Of a stretch of DNA of 64,000 nt, positions 45,301 through 53,458 are shown piece by piece. Where the stretch lies: assembly GCF_004526235.1 (NCBI RefSeq), contig NZ_CP038159.1, positions 1,922,001 to 1,986,000 of the forward strand, given 5' to 3'. The stretch is from Sphingobacterium sp. CZ-2 (GTDB lineage: Bacteria > Bacteroidota > Bacteroidia > Sphingobacteriales > Sphingobacteriaceae). How positions within the stretch are numbered: the stretch's first letter is position 1; the number at the start of each line of letters is the position of its first letter. A program made the position numbers and the translations under genes. The notes below the pieces were generated by a model that saw nothing but the letters and a program-made list of their open reading frames with translations, did not search any database and was not told the DNA's origin.

Positions 45301-45494
45301 ATTTCTTGCAACGTGCGCAGATTTCTTCTGTTCGGTTTTATGTTTCTGTGCATAATGCCTTCTTACTTACAAAATATACCGGTGTGGATCCAGAAATTTC
45401 CTCGAATGGTAACAGTAACCTCAGTTCTGGTGTAGAGCGGAACTCGATTCCGAACGGTCGGACTTTTACATTTGGGATTAATCTAGGGCTATAA
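42348..45494 (+). CDS. SusC/RagA-family TonB-linked outer-membrane transporter
   Basis: A 1048-residue outer-membrane importer. Signal peptide (residues 1-22, ending AYAQ); carboxypeptidase-regulatory-like domain with VTGTVTSASDSKPLAGVSVL; TonB-box region VLDEVVVTGYLVQRK near residue 105; plug (GVNIIQPSG, VVDGIPIST, INILKDAASTAIYGSRAAAG); and a large barrel ending FTFGINLGL. There is no N-terminal STN signalling domain and no anti-sigma/ECF pair nearby, so it is not the transducing type. It works with the SusD-like protein encoded 11 bases downstream to take up a glycan or peptide of unknown identity. Confidence 0.95.
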   Translation: MKQKILLFCLLIWMMMGQAYAQSRQVTGTVTSASDSKPLAGVSVLVSGTTLGTQTNQDGQFTITVPNSQAKLLFSYVGYQDQSAQVGSRTVINISLLAVGEVLDEVVVTGYLVQRKQSFTGSSANIAGDKVANRPLQSFSQGLTGQASGVNIIQPSGVLNNPPVVRVRGLSSLSLSSFPLVVVDGIPISTGDVSSNSSANNPLGDINPEDIASINILKDAASTAIYGSRAAAGVLVITTKRGKTGDAKFSYDGWMGSSQAVRLPELLNAEQYVTHKNKAIANARALNPRLPQGSFPQAGGFFLDTLEDGRIVETNWADLVYQNGISHNHNLSVTGGTEKTSYYFSGNMSDQRGILVKNNFKRKAIRANIDHRLSDRFKFGGSFSYTNSHNQSPNSGSVPGAAFNTSGLGRIAIVQAPNVSPYLPDGGYSVTGNSIGKGKNVLAPNYPNPMPIIDLDKNTSETNRLFANANFEANIIEGLKFSSSYTWDLRNTGNQTFWNPINGDGFSYQGFASNNTAKANNWIFMNNLVYSKSINDHNFVLLVGHESQLNRVETWGGTRTALTDRFFNQFQGGYKNNLPSGNGIGEQAFESYLSSLNYDFAGKYFITANIRRDGNSALSAANRWGNFGGASLGWTISKENFFESSVLGELFNSMRFKGSWGRVGNGNLTNWYATNNLYTAGVYGQDGIVAFAQAGLKDLKWESSSQTNIGLDFTMLDNRLTAEVNWFNKDIDNMILAVPQTLSKGIPGSSILMNVGSMYNKGWEFSLNFQAIRRENFKWNTNVNFATNENMVTKLYDGRPIIASTATLETTSITEEGKSAAQIYAVPTAGVNPENGRRIFINKEGEKVQFQPSAPGAAYTYLDGRTAPTAADQAVAMGNTLPTWYGGFNNDFQFRNFDVQLNFTYSGGNYIYNGTRAGLLDQRIWNNSTEILESWTPENKNAKIPLAIYNDNVSNGSSYAIGANVEKGDFLRLQTATVGYRVPSDFLQRAQISSVRFYVSVHNAFLLTKYTGVDPEISSNGNSNLSSGVERNSIPNGRTFTFGINLGL

Positions 45495-45505
45495 ATTATC
45501 AAGAC

Positions 45506-46960
45506 ATGAAAAAAATGAAATCAACAACAAAAATATTAGCAAGATTCCTGTTTTTAGCCGTTTATTTAATGGTTAATTCCTGTGGGAAGGATTTTCTTGA
45601 CCGAGCTTCAGAAACGGAGATTCCGGAGGATCAAATCAGTGCAGAAGCTACCAGGATTGAAGGGCAAGTAAATGGTCTATATGCATCGTTGAAAAGTGGT
45701 GCTTTATATGGAGGACGGTATCTGATTTATAACGACATCCGAGGCGATGAGTTTTTAAACAGAGCCCAAAATGGGGGGGTAACCGGTTTTACGGTTTATT
45801 TGTTTACTAATGATCCTGCGGACAGTTACGTAGGTGGTTTTTGGGTAGCAGGATATCTAACCATCAATCGGGTTAATATTTTCCTGGATGAAATGGCCAA
45901 ATTAGGTCCTAATATTATTACGGACGCCAAAAAGAAGGAATATATTGCGGAAGCGAAATTTGTGAGGGCAATGGCCTATTATGCATTGGTGCAATTGTTT
46001 GCTAAGCCATACGTTGCTGATAATGGTGCATCAAAAGGTATTCCTCTGCGTTTGAAACCTGAAAAAACGACAGAAAATAATGCGATACAACGTTCAACAG
46101 TAAAAGCAATTTATGATCAAATCCTAAAGGATCTGAACGAATCGGAGATCGATGTCCCAATGAGTCACTCCAATGGTTATAGGACTTCGACAAGAGCACA
46201 TAAAAACACGGTAATCGCCTTCAAAACACGTATCTATTTAGCGATGAAGAATTTTCCTAAGGTAATTGAAGAGGGAAATAAATTAGTAACCGCTACTGCT
46301 CCTTTTAAAACAAAAACTGGTACTCATCAGGAACTACTTGGACGAGTAGCGACGGTTTATGCAGATCGGATCAGTGCCGAACGAATTTTGAGTTTCCCAT
46401 TTGAATTAACCAACGTCCCAGGTACACAAAATCAATTATCCTATTATTATAATATCGGAAACTTGGAATATCATATTAATACTTCAGGTACCGGTATTTA
46501 TAATAATCCGAATTGGCCAGCTACGGATGCTAGAAAAAGAGATCTGACGGATTTGTATGCCAACACCTTTCGATATCTAACGAAATTTACAGATGTGGAA
46601 ACTTACTTGGATTGGGTTCCGGCCATCCGTTATGCTGAAGTATTGTTAAATCTAGCCGAGGCTGAAGCAGAAGAAGGGGATGAGACGCGAGCATTGGCTT
46701 TATTAAAAGCGATTAGACATCGTTCGGATGCGAATTATGTATTCCCAACATTTGACAGTAGGGCTAAATTGGTAGAAGCTATTTTATTGGAAAGAAGGAT
46801 AGAGTTGTTAGGAGAAGGTTTCCGAATCCCAGATTTACAACGGAGAAATATGCCTATCGTTTCTGTTGGTGCAGCAAAAAGCATCCTACCAACGGATCCG
46901 GAATATATTTTTCCAATTCCTTTGCGTGAAATTATTGATAATCCAGATATCAACAAATAA
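45506..46960 (+). CDS. SusD/RagB-family nutrient-binding lipoprotein
   Basis: A 484-residue outer-surface lipoprotein with lipobox MVNSCGKDFLDR (cysteine near residue 26) and the typical DFLDRASETEIP start. TPR-like helices follow (AEAKFVRAMAYYALVQLF near residue 150), with the family blocks RYAEVLLNLAEAEAEEGDE and LLERRIELLGEGFRIPDLQR near the C-terminus, ending YIFPIPLREIIDNPDI. It forms the lid over the SusC barrel. No glycosidase follows, so the pair stands alone. Confidence 0.93.
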   Translation: MKKMKSTTKILARFLFLAVYLMVNSCGKDFLDRASETEIPEDQISAEATRIEGQVNGLYASLKSGALYGGRYLIYNDIRGDEFLNRAQNGGVTGFTVYLFTNDPADSYVGGFWVAGYLTINRVNIFLDEMAKLGPNIITDAKKKEYIAEAKFVRAMAYYALVQLFAKPYVADNGASKGIPLRLKPEKTTENNAIQRSTVKAIYDQILKDLNESEIDVPMSHSNGYRTSTRAHKNTVIAFKTRIYLAMKNFPKVIEEGNKLVTATAPFKTKTGTHQELLGRVATVYADRISAERILSFPFELTNVPGTQNQLSYYYNIGNLEYHINTSGTGIYNNPNWPATDARKRDLTDLYANTFRYLTKFTDVETYLDWVPAIRYAEVLLNLAEAEAEEGDETRALALLKAIRHRSDANYVFPTFDSRAKLVEAILLERRIELLGEGFRIPDLQRRNMPIVSVGAAKSILPTDPEYIFPIPLREIIDNPDINK

Positions 46961-47012
46961 TAGAGAAGTTTTTATTGATAGAACGTGGTTTATATTACAT
47001 TAAGTTAATGAT

Positions 47013-47045
47013 CAAAAAAAAGGAGGGCGATTGCCCTCCTTTATT
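47013..47045. terminator. Bidirectional terminator between susD and carB
   Basis: AGGAGGGC/GCCCTCCT (47021-47040) flanked by A7 on the left and a T-rich run on the right, so it can end transcripts from both convergent genes. Confidence 0.8.
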
Positions 47046-47072
47046 ATTTTATTAATCCTTGATATCACAAAA

Positions 47073-49892
47073 TTATTGCGCGTTCAAGAACATTGATTTT
47101 TTAGAATATAATTCTCTGAAATGTGGATCGTTCAAGTCCTTGATGAAACGGATTGCCTCACCAGTAGATTTCATCTCAGGGCCTAATTGTTTATCTACCT
47201 CAGGGAATTTTGAGAAAGAGAATACAGGCTCTTTGATTGCATAACCTTCCAACTTACGAACAATAGTAAAGTCTTTCAGTTTATTCTCGCCCAACATCAC
47301 TTTCGTTGCGATATTGATGTAAGGAACATCGTATGCTTTGGCGATAAATGGAACCGTACGGGATGCTCTTGGGTTTGCCTCGATCACATATACATTCTCA
47401 TCTTTGATCGCGAATTGGATGTTCAATAATCCCAATACATTTAATGCTTTCGCCAATTTGATGGAGTATTCTTCCATTTTTTGCTGCACATTTTCAGAAA
47501 GGCTGAATGGAGGTAACACCGCTGAAGAGTCACCTGAGTGAATACCCGCTGGTTCAATATGCTCCATCATACCGATGATGTGTACATCTTCTCCGTCACA
47601 GATAGAATCCGATTCTGCCTCTTCCGCTCTGTCCAAGAAATGGTCGATCAGGATATGGTTACCCGGAAGGTTTTTCAATAGGTTCACTACCGCTTTTTCC
47701 AAGTCCTCATCATTGATCACAATACTCATCCCTTGTCCGCCTAATACGTAAGATGGACGAACCAAGACTGGATAGCCAACTTCGTTTGCTACTTTGATCG
47801 CTTCTTCAGCTGAAGTAGCTACACCATATTTAGGATAAGGAATATCTAATTCTTTCAATAAGTCGGAGAAACTTCCGCGGTCTTCTGCCAAGTCCATGTT
47901 CGCGAAGGAAGTACCGATGATTTTTACACCCAATGCTTCTAAGCGTTCCGCCATCTTCAAGGCTGTTTGACCACCCAACTGTACGATAACTCCTTCTGGT
48001 TTTTCCAATTCGATGATTTCACGTACATGTTCCCAGAAAACAGGCTCGAAATACAGTTTATCGGCCATGTTGAAATCTGTTGATACCGTCTCAGGGTTAC
48101 AGTTCACCATGATGGCTTCATAACCACATTCTTTAGCAGCCAAAAGCCCGTGTACACAAGAATAATCAAATTCGATACCTTGTCCGATACGGTTAGGACC
48201 AGAACCCAATACGATGATTTTTTTACGATCAGAAACCACAGACTCGTTCTCATCTTCAAAAGTAGAGTAGTAGTAAGGTGTATGTGCTGGGAATTCTGCT
48301 GCACAAGTATCTACCATTTTATAAACACGGTGGATACCTAGTTCTTTACGGCGTGCATAAACCTCATCTTCGGTTGTGTTTCCTAATAACCAAGCGATTT
48401 GGTAATCGGAATAACCTTTTTGTTTCAAGGTCATGAAGAAGTCGCGTGGGATATTACTCAATTGATACCTGCGCAATTCGCCTTCCAGTTGAACAAGCTC
48501 TTGGATCTGTACCAAGAACCATTTGTCGATCAATGTTGCTTTACGGATGGATTCCAAAGGAACACCCAACTCAAAAGCATCTTTGATGTGGAACAAACGG
48601 TCTGCACTTGGATGCTCCAAGCTGTGCATGATCTCTTCCAGGTTTCTGGATTGACGACCATCCGCACCTAAACCTGCACGTCCAGTTTCCAAAGACTGCG
48701 CAGCTTTTTGAAGTGCTTCGATGAAGGTACGTCCGATGGACATCACCTCACCAACGGCTTTCATCTGTAATCCCAATTCTTTGTTTGCACCTTTGAATTT
48801 ATCAAAGTTGAAACGAGGAACTTTCACGATTACATAATCCAATGTAGGTTCGAAATATGCTGAAGTTGTTTTTGTAATTTGATTCTGTAATTCATCCAGG
48901 TTATAACCGATCGCTAATTTGGCAGCAATCTTAGCAATTGGATAACCAGTTGCTTTAGATGCTAAAGCTGATGAACGAGATACACGTGGATTGATCTCGA
49001 TAGCGATGATTTCTTCATTCTCTGGATTCACCGAGAATTGAACGTTACATCCACCTGCAAAGTTACCGATAGAACGCATCATCTTGATTGCCTGATTACG
49101 CATATCTTGGTAACATTTATCTGAAAGGGTCATACCTGGTGCAACAGTAATGGAGTCACCGGTGTGGATACCCATAGGGTCAAAGTTTTCAATGGTACAG
49201 ATGATGATCACATTATCGTTGGTATCACGTAGAAGCTCCAACTCAAATTCTTTCCATCCTAAAACTGCTTGTTCTACCAATACCTCATGTGTTGGTGAAG
49301 CGTGCAGACCACGATTCAATGCCGCATCAAAATCTTCTTTTTTGTGCACAAAACCACCTCCGGTTCCTGCCAAGGTATATGAAGGACGGATTACCAATGG
49401 AAAACCAATGATCTGAGCCGCCTCTTTACCTTCTAAGAATGAGTTTGCAATTTTAGAGGTTGCTACCCCAACGCCGATATCGATCATTAACTGACGGAAT
49501 TCTTCACGGTTTTCCGTTTTTTCGATCGCAGCAACATCAACACCGATTACTTTGACATTGTATTTATCCCAAATACCACGGTTTGATGCTTCAATGCAAA
49601 GGTTCAAAGCGGTCTGTCCACCCATAGTAGGTAATACAGCATCGATTTGACGTTCTTGAAGGATCTGCTCAATACTTTCAACGGTCAATGGAAGTAAGTA
49701 AACATGGTCAGCTACGACATTGTCAGTCATGATGGTAGCCGGGTTTGAGTTGATGATGGATACAGAGATACCTTCTTCTTTTAAGGAAAGGGCAGCTTGT
49801 GATCCAGAGTAGTCAAATTCACAGGCTTGACCAATCACGATAGGTCCAGATCCAATGATTAATACCGAATTAATGGAGGTGTTTCTAGGCAT
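47073..49892 (-). CDS. carB: Carbamoyl-phosphate synthase large subunit
   Basis: A 939-residue ATP-dependent ligase making carbamoyl phosphate from bicarbonate, ammonia and two ATP, for pyrimidine and arginine synthesis. Two homologous ATP-grasp halves are visible: SVLIIGSGPIVIGQACEFDYSG with IRPSYTLAGTGGGFV in the first, and VLGSGPNRIGQGIEFDYSC with VRPSYVLGGQGMSIV in the second. It ends soon after GYAIKEPVFSFSKFPEVD and lacks most of the C-terminal MGS-like allosteric domain of the roughly 1070-residue enterobacterial enzyme. carA is not in the window. A TAACTTTG box lies 12 bases upstream of the ATG. Confidence 0.93.
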   Translation of the reverse strand: MPRNTSINSVLIIGSGPIVIGQACEFDYSGSQAALSLKEEGISVSIINSNPATIMTDNVVADHVYLLPLTVESIEQILQERQIDAVLPTMGGQTALNLCIEASNRGIWDKYNVKVIGVDVAAIEKTENREEFRQLMIDIGVGVATSKIANSFLEGKEAAQIIGFPLVIRPSYTLAGTGGGFVHKKEDFDAALNRGLHASPTHEVLVEQAVLGWKEFELELLRDTNDNVIIICTIENFDPMGIHTGDSITVAPGMTLSDKCYQDMRNQAIKMMRSIGNFAGGCNVQFSVNPENEEIIAIEINPRVSRSSALASKATGYPIAKIAAKLAIGYNLDELQNQITKTTSAYFEPTLDYVIVKVPRFNFDKFKGANKELGLQMKAVGEVMSIGRTFIEALQKAAQSLETGRAGLGADGRQSRNLEEIMHSLEHPSADRLFHIKDAFELGVPLESIRKATLIDKWFLVQIQELVQLEGELRRYQLSNIPRDFFMTLKQKGYSDYQIAWLLGNTTEDEVYARRKELGIHRVYKMVDTCAAEFPAHTPYYYSTFEDENESVVSDRKKIIVLGSGPNRIGQGIEFDYSCVHGLLAAKECGYEAIMVNCNPETVSTDFNMADKLYFEPVFWEHVREIIELEKPEGVIVQLGGQTALKMAERLEALGVKIIGTSFANMDLAEDRGSFSDLLKELDIPYPKYGVATSAEEAIKVANEVGYPVLVRPSYVLGGQGMSIVINDEDLEKAVVNLLKNLPGNHILIDHFLDRAEEAESDSICDGEDVHIIGMMEHIEPAGIHSGDSSAVLPPFSLSENVQQKMEEYSIKLAKALNVLGLLNIQFAIKDENVYVIEANPRASRTVPFIAKAYDVPYINIATKVMLGENKLKDFTIVRKLEGYAIKEPVFSFSKFPEVDKQLGPEMKSTGEAIRFIKDLNDPHFRELYSKKSMFLNAQ

Positions 49893-49904
49893 TATTTTCT
49901 ATTT

Positions 49905-49912
49905 CAAAGTTA
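49905..49912 (-). promoter_or_regulatory. -7 box of carB (TAACTTTG)
   Basis: CAAAGTTA on the plus strand reads TAACTTTG on the minus strand, 12 bases before the carB ATG. A second identical box lies at 49991-49998. No clear -33 was found for either. Confidence 0.45.
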
Positions 49913-50035
49913 AATACAAAAATACTGTGGACTGTTGCAGACAGATTTTGCCTTAAATGAGAGGTGATTTCCGACTGCTTTGTCGGAGTGCAAAGTTACA
50001 TTATTATTTTTAAAAACGATGAATAATTTCATGAA

Positions 50036-52288
50036 TTAATATATCACAATCTCATCAGCAAAAAGATAACCTTTCATAGGATTGCTCGCCACAACTTGTA
50101 CAAATCGCGTCATGATCGGTTTTTCCAATTTTATTTCGAATTTCTGGAATTTCAAGGTTGGATCTTTTGTGCCCACTTGGTTTTTTATGGTCTCAATTTC
50201 TCTATAATTTTTACCATTATCAGAAACAAGGACCTTGAATTCGCCAGGAAAATATACACCAGGACCAGGAATCTGCATGAAATTAACTGCCACTGATTTG
50301 ATTTCCTCTCGACGTTCAAAATCTACAATGGCATCAAAGTTTTTCGTAAAGCCTTGCCATTGCCCATCATTATAGGTTAAAGTACCTTTGATTCCATTAG
50401 TTAAGGTTTTAGCTCCTTGAGCAGGATAACCTTCCCATTTGGTTTTGTAGATAACATCTTTTCCAATGGCTTTATGCACATCCAATTCTACTGTCTCCAC
50501 GGAACTAACCCGTGTAGAATCTAAAAAGGAGGCTGCTTTAATTACAGCTGACTTAGAAAGTTCGATAGGAAGGTTGTATAGGGTAGAGCTGCTTTTAGGT
50601 TCTGTACCATCTACTGTGTAGCGAATATAGGGGGTGTATTGTTCCGAGCTAAGGCTCACGGTGTTTTTCAAAGCTAAAGAATCAAAGTTCACCTTTGAGG
50701 AAACGGAAAAAGAAGGTCTGTAATAATTAACATCCTTCTCCTGAAGAATCTTATAATGTTGTTGTAAGCGTCTGTTGAAATCTTCCCACTTACGATCTGC
50801 CTGCTCGGTCCAGACCATTTCTGCCAAGGCTAAAACGCGAGGAAAGGCCATGTATTCCAAATGCTGGTAAGTAGGGATGTATTCTGCCCAAAGATTGGCT
50901 TGGGCGCCTAGTATATGTTTCTTTTTATCCTCTGGCAATTTAGCCGGAACGGGGTTATAACTATAGACTTTTTCAATAGGAAGGTATCCACCGATAGCCT
51001 CTGGTTGGGTTCTTGGATCGGATTGATAACTGTCGAAATAAAGATAAGCACCTGGTGTCATGATCACATCTTGACCTGCGGTGGCTGCTTTAATGCCGCC
51101 ATCTTCTCCACGCCAACTCATAACAGTTGCTCCAGGAGGCAAACCACCTTGTAAAATTTCATCCCATCCGATCATTTTTCTGCCTTTAGTATGTAGGTGT
51201 TCCCCGATTTTTTTTACCGCATAACTCTGAAGTTCCTCTTCGGTTTTTAAACCTTCTTTTTTCATGAGCTCCTGGCATTTTGGACAACTTTTCCAATGTT
51301 TCTTATCGGCTTCATCACCACCAATATGGATATAGGAAGACGGAAAGATATTTACCACCTCATCCAGTACATTTCTCATGAATTGATAACTGTCTTCATT
51401 GCCCAGACAGAATTCTCCTTGGGTATAGGGTTTTCCTGTGCAGGATAGTTCTGGATAAACTGCAAGAACCTCTTCGGAATGACCAGGAAATTCTATTTCA
51501 GGAATGACGTTGATTCCTCGCTTGCTGGCATAATTAACAATTTCCCTTGCCTGTTCCTGGGTATAATAACCTCCATAGGCATTGGGATTTCCTTGTTCTA
51601 CATATTGTCGGCCATTATTCCACCAATCCTTCCATAGAGTATGCGATCGCCAAGCTGCTTTGGACGTCAATTCTGGGTATTTTTTGATTTCCAATCGCCA
51701 TCCTGCAGCATCAGTAAGATGCCAATGGAAGTTATTCAGTTTATATAAAGCCATTAAGTCGATATATTTTTTAATAAAGCTCAAAGGCACAAAATGTCTG
51801 GAAACATCCATGTGTAATCCGCGGTATCCGAATCGTGGCTTGTCCTGGATTTGGATATGGGATAAAGCATGTGGACCTTCCAGTAGATTCAATTGAACCA
51901 ATGTATAGATCCCAGAAATCATCCCTGATGCCTGATGGGCCTTCAGTAGAATACCCGAATCATCTATTTCTAAACTATATCCGTTGGGATCTATTTTATC
52001 TCGGTCTTGGGCTTTAAACAATCGAACGCCAAGTTGATGCTGTTTCCTGATTTTCTTGACCAGCTCATTGCTGTTTATTTTTAGTGATGGAATTTCATAG
52101 AGCAGATCGATGACAGCCGCAAATTCCTCAGTATAATATAATGGAAAATTCTGGTCCAAACTTAATTTCCCATCCATGACAATCATTTTGGAGGGTCTAG
52201 GGATAAGGGAAATTTCCTTGTCCTGAGCAAATAGGGACAGGTTGGAAATTAATAACAGTACCAAGAGGTGGAACAATTTGGTCTTCAT
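50036..52288 (-). CDS. Beta-N-acetylhexosaminidase, GH20
   Basis: A secreted enzyme of about 750 residues. ATG 52288 begins a signal peptide (MKTKLFHLLVLLL..LFAQ); the ATG at 52384 would add 32 unlikely residues. It has the GH20 N-terminal alpha/beta domain (GYSLEIDDSGILL), then the barrel (RFGYRGLHMDVSRHFVP, LNNFHWHLTDAAGWRLEI). The catalytic Asp-Glu pair is in SYIHIGGDEADKKHW. The C-terminal third carries a chitobiase-like strand domain and a discoidin-like carbohydrate-binding domain (RFVQVVASNPMKGY). It removes terminal GlcNAc or GalNAc from glycans outside the cytoplasm. Divergent from lipA. Confidence 0.92.
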   Translation of the reverse strand: MKTKLFHLLVLLLISNLSLFAQDKEISLIPRPSKMIVMDGKLSLDQNFPLYYTEEFAAVIDLLYEIPSLKINSNELVKKIRKQHQLGVRLFKAQDRDKIDPNGYSLEIDDSGILLKAHQASGMISGIYTLVQLNLLEGPHALSHIQIQDKPRFGYRGLHMDVSRHFVPLSFIKKYIDLMALYKLNNFHWHLTDAAGWRLEIKKYPELTSKAAWRSHTLWKDWWNNGRQYVEQGNPNAYGGYYTQEQAREIVNYASKRGINVIPEIEFPGHSEEVLAVYPELSCTGKPYTQGEFCLGNEDSYQFMRNVLDEVVNIFPSSYIHIGGDEADKKHWKSCPKCQELMKKEGLKTEEELQSYAVKKIGEHLHTKGRKMIGWDEILQGGLPPGATVMSWRGEDGGIKAATAGQDVIMTPGAYLYFDSYQSDPRTQPEAIGGYLPIEKVYSYNPVPAKLPEDKKKHILGAQANLWAEYIPTYQHLEYMAFPRVLALAEMVWTEQADRKWEDFNRRLQQHYKILQEKDVNYYRPSFSVSSKVNFDSLALKNTVSLSSEQYTPYIRYTVDGTEPKSSSTLYNLPIELSKSAVIKAASFLDSTRVSSVETVELDVHKAIGKDVIYKTKWEGYPAQGAKTLTNGIKGTLTYNDGQWQGFTKNFDAIVDFERREEIKSVAVNFMQIPGPGVYFPGEFKVLVSDNGKNYREIETIKNQVGTKDPTLKFQKFEIKLEKPIMTRFVQVVASNPMKGYLFADEIVIY

Positions 52289-52418
52289 ATTATTAATAAG
52301 GGGTTTGTTCTTCTGCAAATATCTTAAAATTTTAACACATCCTTCGCATAATTGTTTGGTCGGCAGATTTATGATATTAAGCAAACATAACCTTTATTTT
52401 AAATCTTAGAAATATGCT

Positions 52419-52426
52419 TACATTTG
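52419..52426 (+). promoter_or_regulatory. -7 box of lipA (TACATTTG)
   Basis: A perfect TAnnTTTG match ending only four bases before the lipA ATG at 52431. If used, the transcript would be nearly or completely leaderless. Confidence 0.5.
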
Positions 52427-52430
52427 TAGC

Positions 52431-53312
52431 ATGATTCAATTACCTGTCATTCCAGCAAATCAGACGCAACGTAAACCAGATTGGTTAAGGGTTAAATTAC
52501 CGGTAGGTAAGGAGTACCGTCATGTACGCGGTTTGGTTGATGAGCATAAATTGCATACCATTTGCGAAAGTGGAAACTGCCCGAACATGGGAGAATGTTG
52601 GGGAGCTGGAACAGCTACCTTTATGATATTGGGTAATATCTGTACGCGTTCCTGTTCATTCTGTGCAGTAGCAACAGGAAGACCATTAGCAGTGGATACG
52701 GATGAGCCGAATAGGGTGGCCAATTCGGTGAAATTAATGCAGGTAAAACACTGTGTGATTACCTCTGTAGATAGGGATGATTTAAAAGATGGCGGTTCTA
52801 CCATCTGGGCAGAAACCATTAATGCGATCCGCCGCGAAAGTCCAGAAACTACATTGGAAACATTGATTCCAGACTTTAAAGGGCAATGGGATAATTTAGA
52901 GCGTCTTTTGGAAGTTCGTCCAGAAGTGGTTTCCCATAATATTGAAACCGTTCGTCGATTGACCAGAGAAGTTCGTATTCAAGCGAAGTATGATCGTTCT
53001 TTGGAATGTTTGAAGCGTATTTCGGCAGCAGGCTTACGTACAAAATCAGGAATTATGTTGGGATTTGGTGAAACGGAAGAGGATGTTGTTGAAACCATGC
53101 AAGATCTATATGATGCTGGGGTTCATATCCTGACCATTGGGCAGTACCTACAGCCTACCAAAGCACATCATCCAGTTGTGGAATGGGTTACTCCGCAACA
53201 ATTTGAAAAATATAAAGAAATTGGTTTAAAAATGGGATTCAAGTATGTAGAATCAGGACCATTGGTTCGTTCTTCCTACCATGCAGAAAAACATTTGTTT
53301 GATATGCAATAA
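52431..53312 (+). CDS. lipA: Lipoyl synthase
   Basis: LipA inserts two sulfur atoms into protein-bound octanoyl groups by radical SAM chemistry. The 293-residue protein has the auxiliary-cluster cysteines in [13 protein letters not shown], the radical SAM CxxxCxxC as CTRSCSFC, and the conserved C-terminal [11 protein letters not shown] with the serine ligand. Start and length are normal. Its own terminator hairpin downstream has been split by an IS1182-like element. Confidence 0.95.
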   Translation: MIQLPVIPANQTQRKPDWLRVKLPVGKEYRHVRGLVDEHKLHTICESGNCPNMGECWGAGTATFMILGNICTRSCSFCAVATGRPLAVDTDEPNRVANSVKLMQVKHCVITSVDRDDLKDGGSTIWAETINAIRRESPETTLETLIPDFKGQWDNLERLLEVRPEVVSHNIETVRRLTREVRIQAKYDRSLECLKRISAAGLRTKSGIMLGFGETEEDVVETMQDLYDAGVHILTIGQYLQPTKAHHPVVEWVTPQQFEKYKEIGLKMGFKYVESGPLVRSSYHAEKHLFDMQ

Positions 53313-53330
53313 GAAGCCTTGTTTTTAAAG

Positions 53331-53344
53331 AAAAAATCCTTAGA
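53331..53344 (+). terminator. lipA terminator, left arm (interrupted by IS)
   Basis: AAAAAATCCTTAGA at 53331-53344 is the exact inverse of the arm at 55117-55130. Without the insertion and one target copy these would form a 14-base stem with a four-base loop followed by T residues. Confidence 0.75.
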
Positions 53345-53390
53345 AATCTGTAGGGCACTGAAAAAGTCCTCTTTTAGATTGGGCAAAAAA

Positions 53391-53427
53391 AGGAGTAGAA
53401 AACAACAGTTTTCTGCTCCTTTTTTCG
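53391..53427 (+). terminator. Hairpin at the left end of the IS
   Basis: AGGAGTAGAAAAC pairs with GTTTTCTGCTCCT (one mismatch) around a four-base loop, followed by T residues. It would block read-through from lipA into the transposase. Confidence 0.7.
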
Positions 53428-53458
53428 TATCTTAAAGTAGGGTTTAACGGACATCAGG

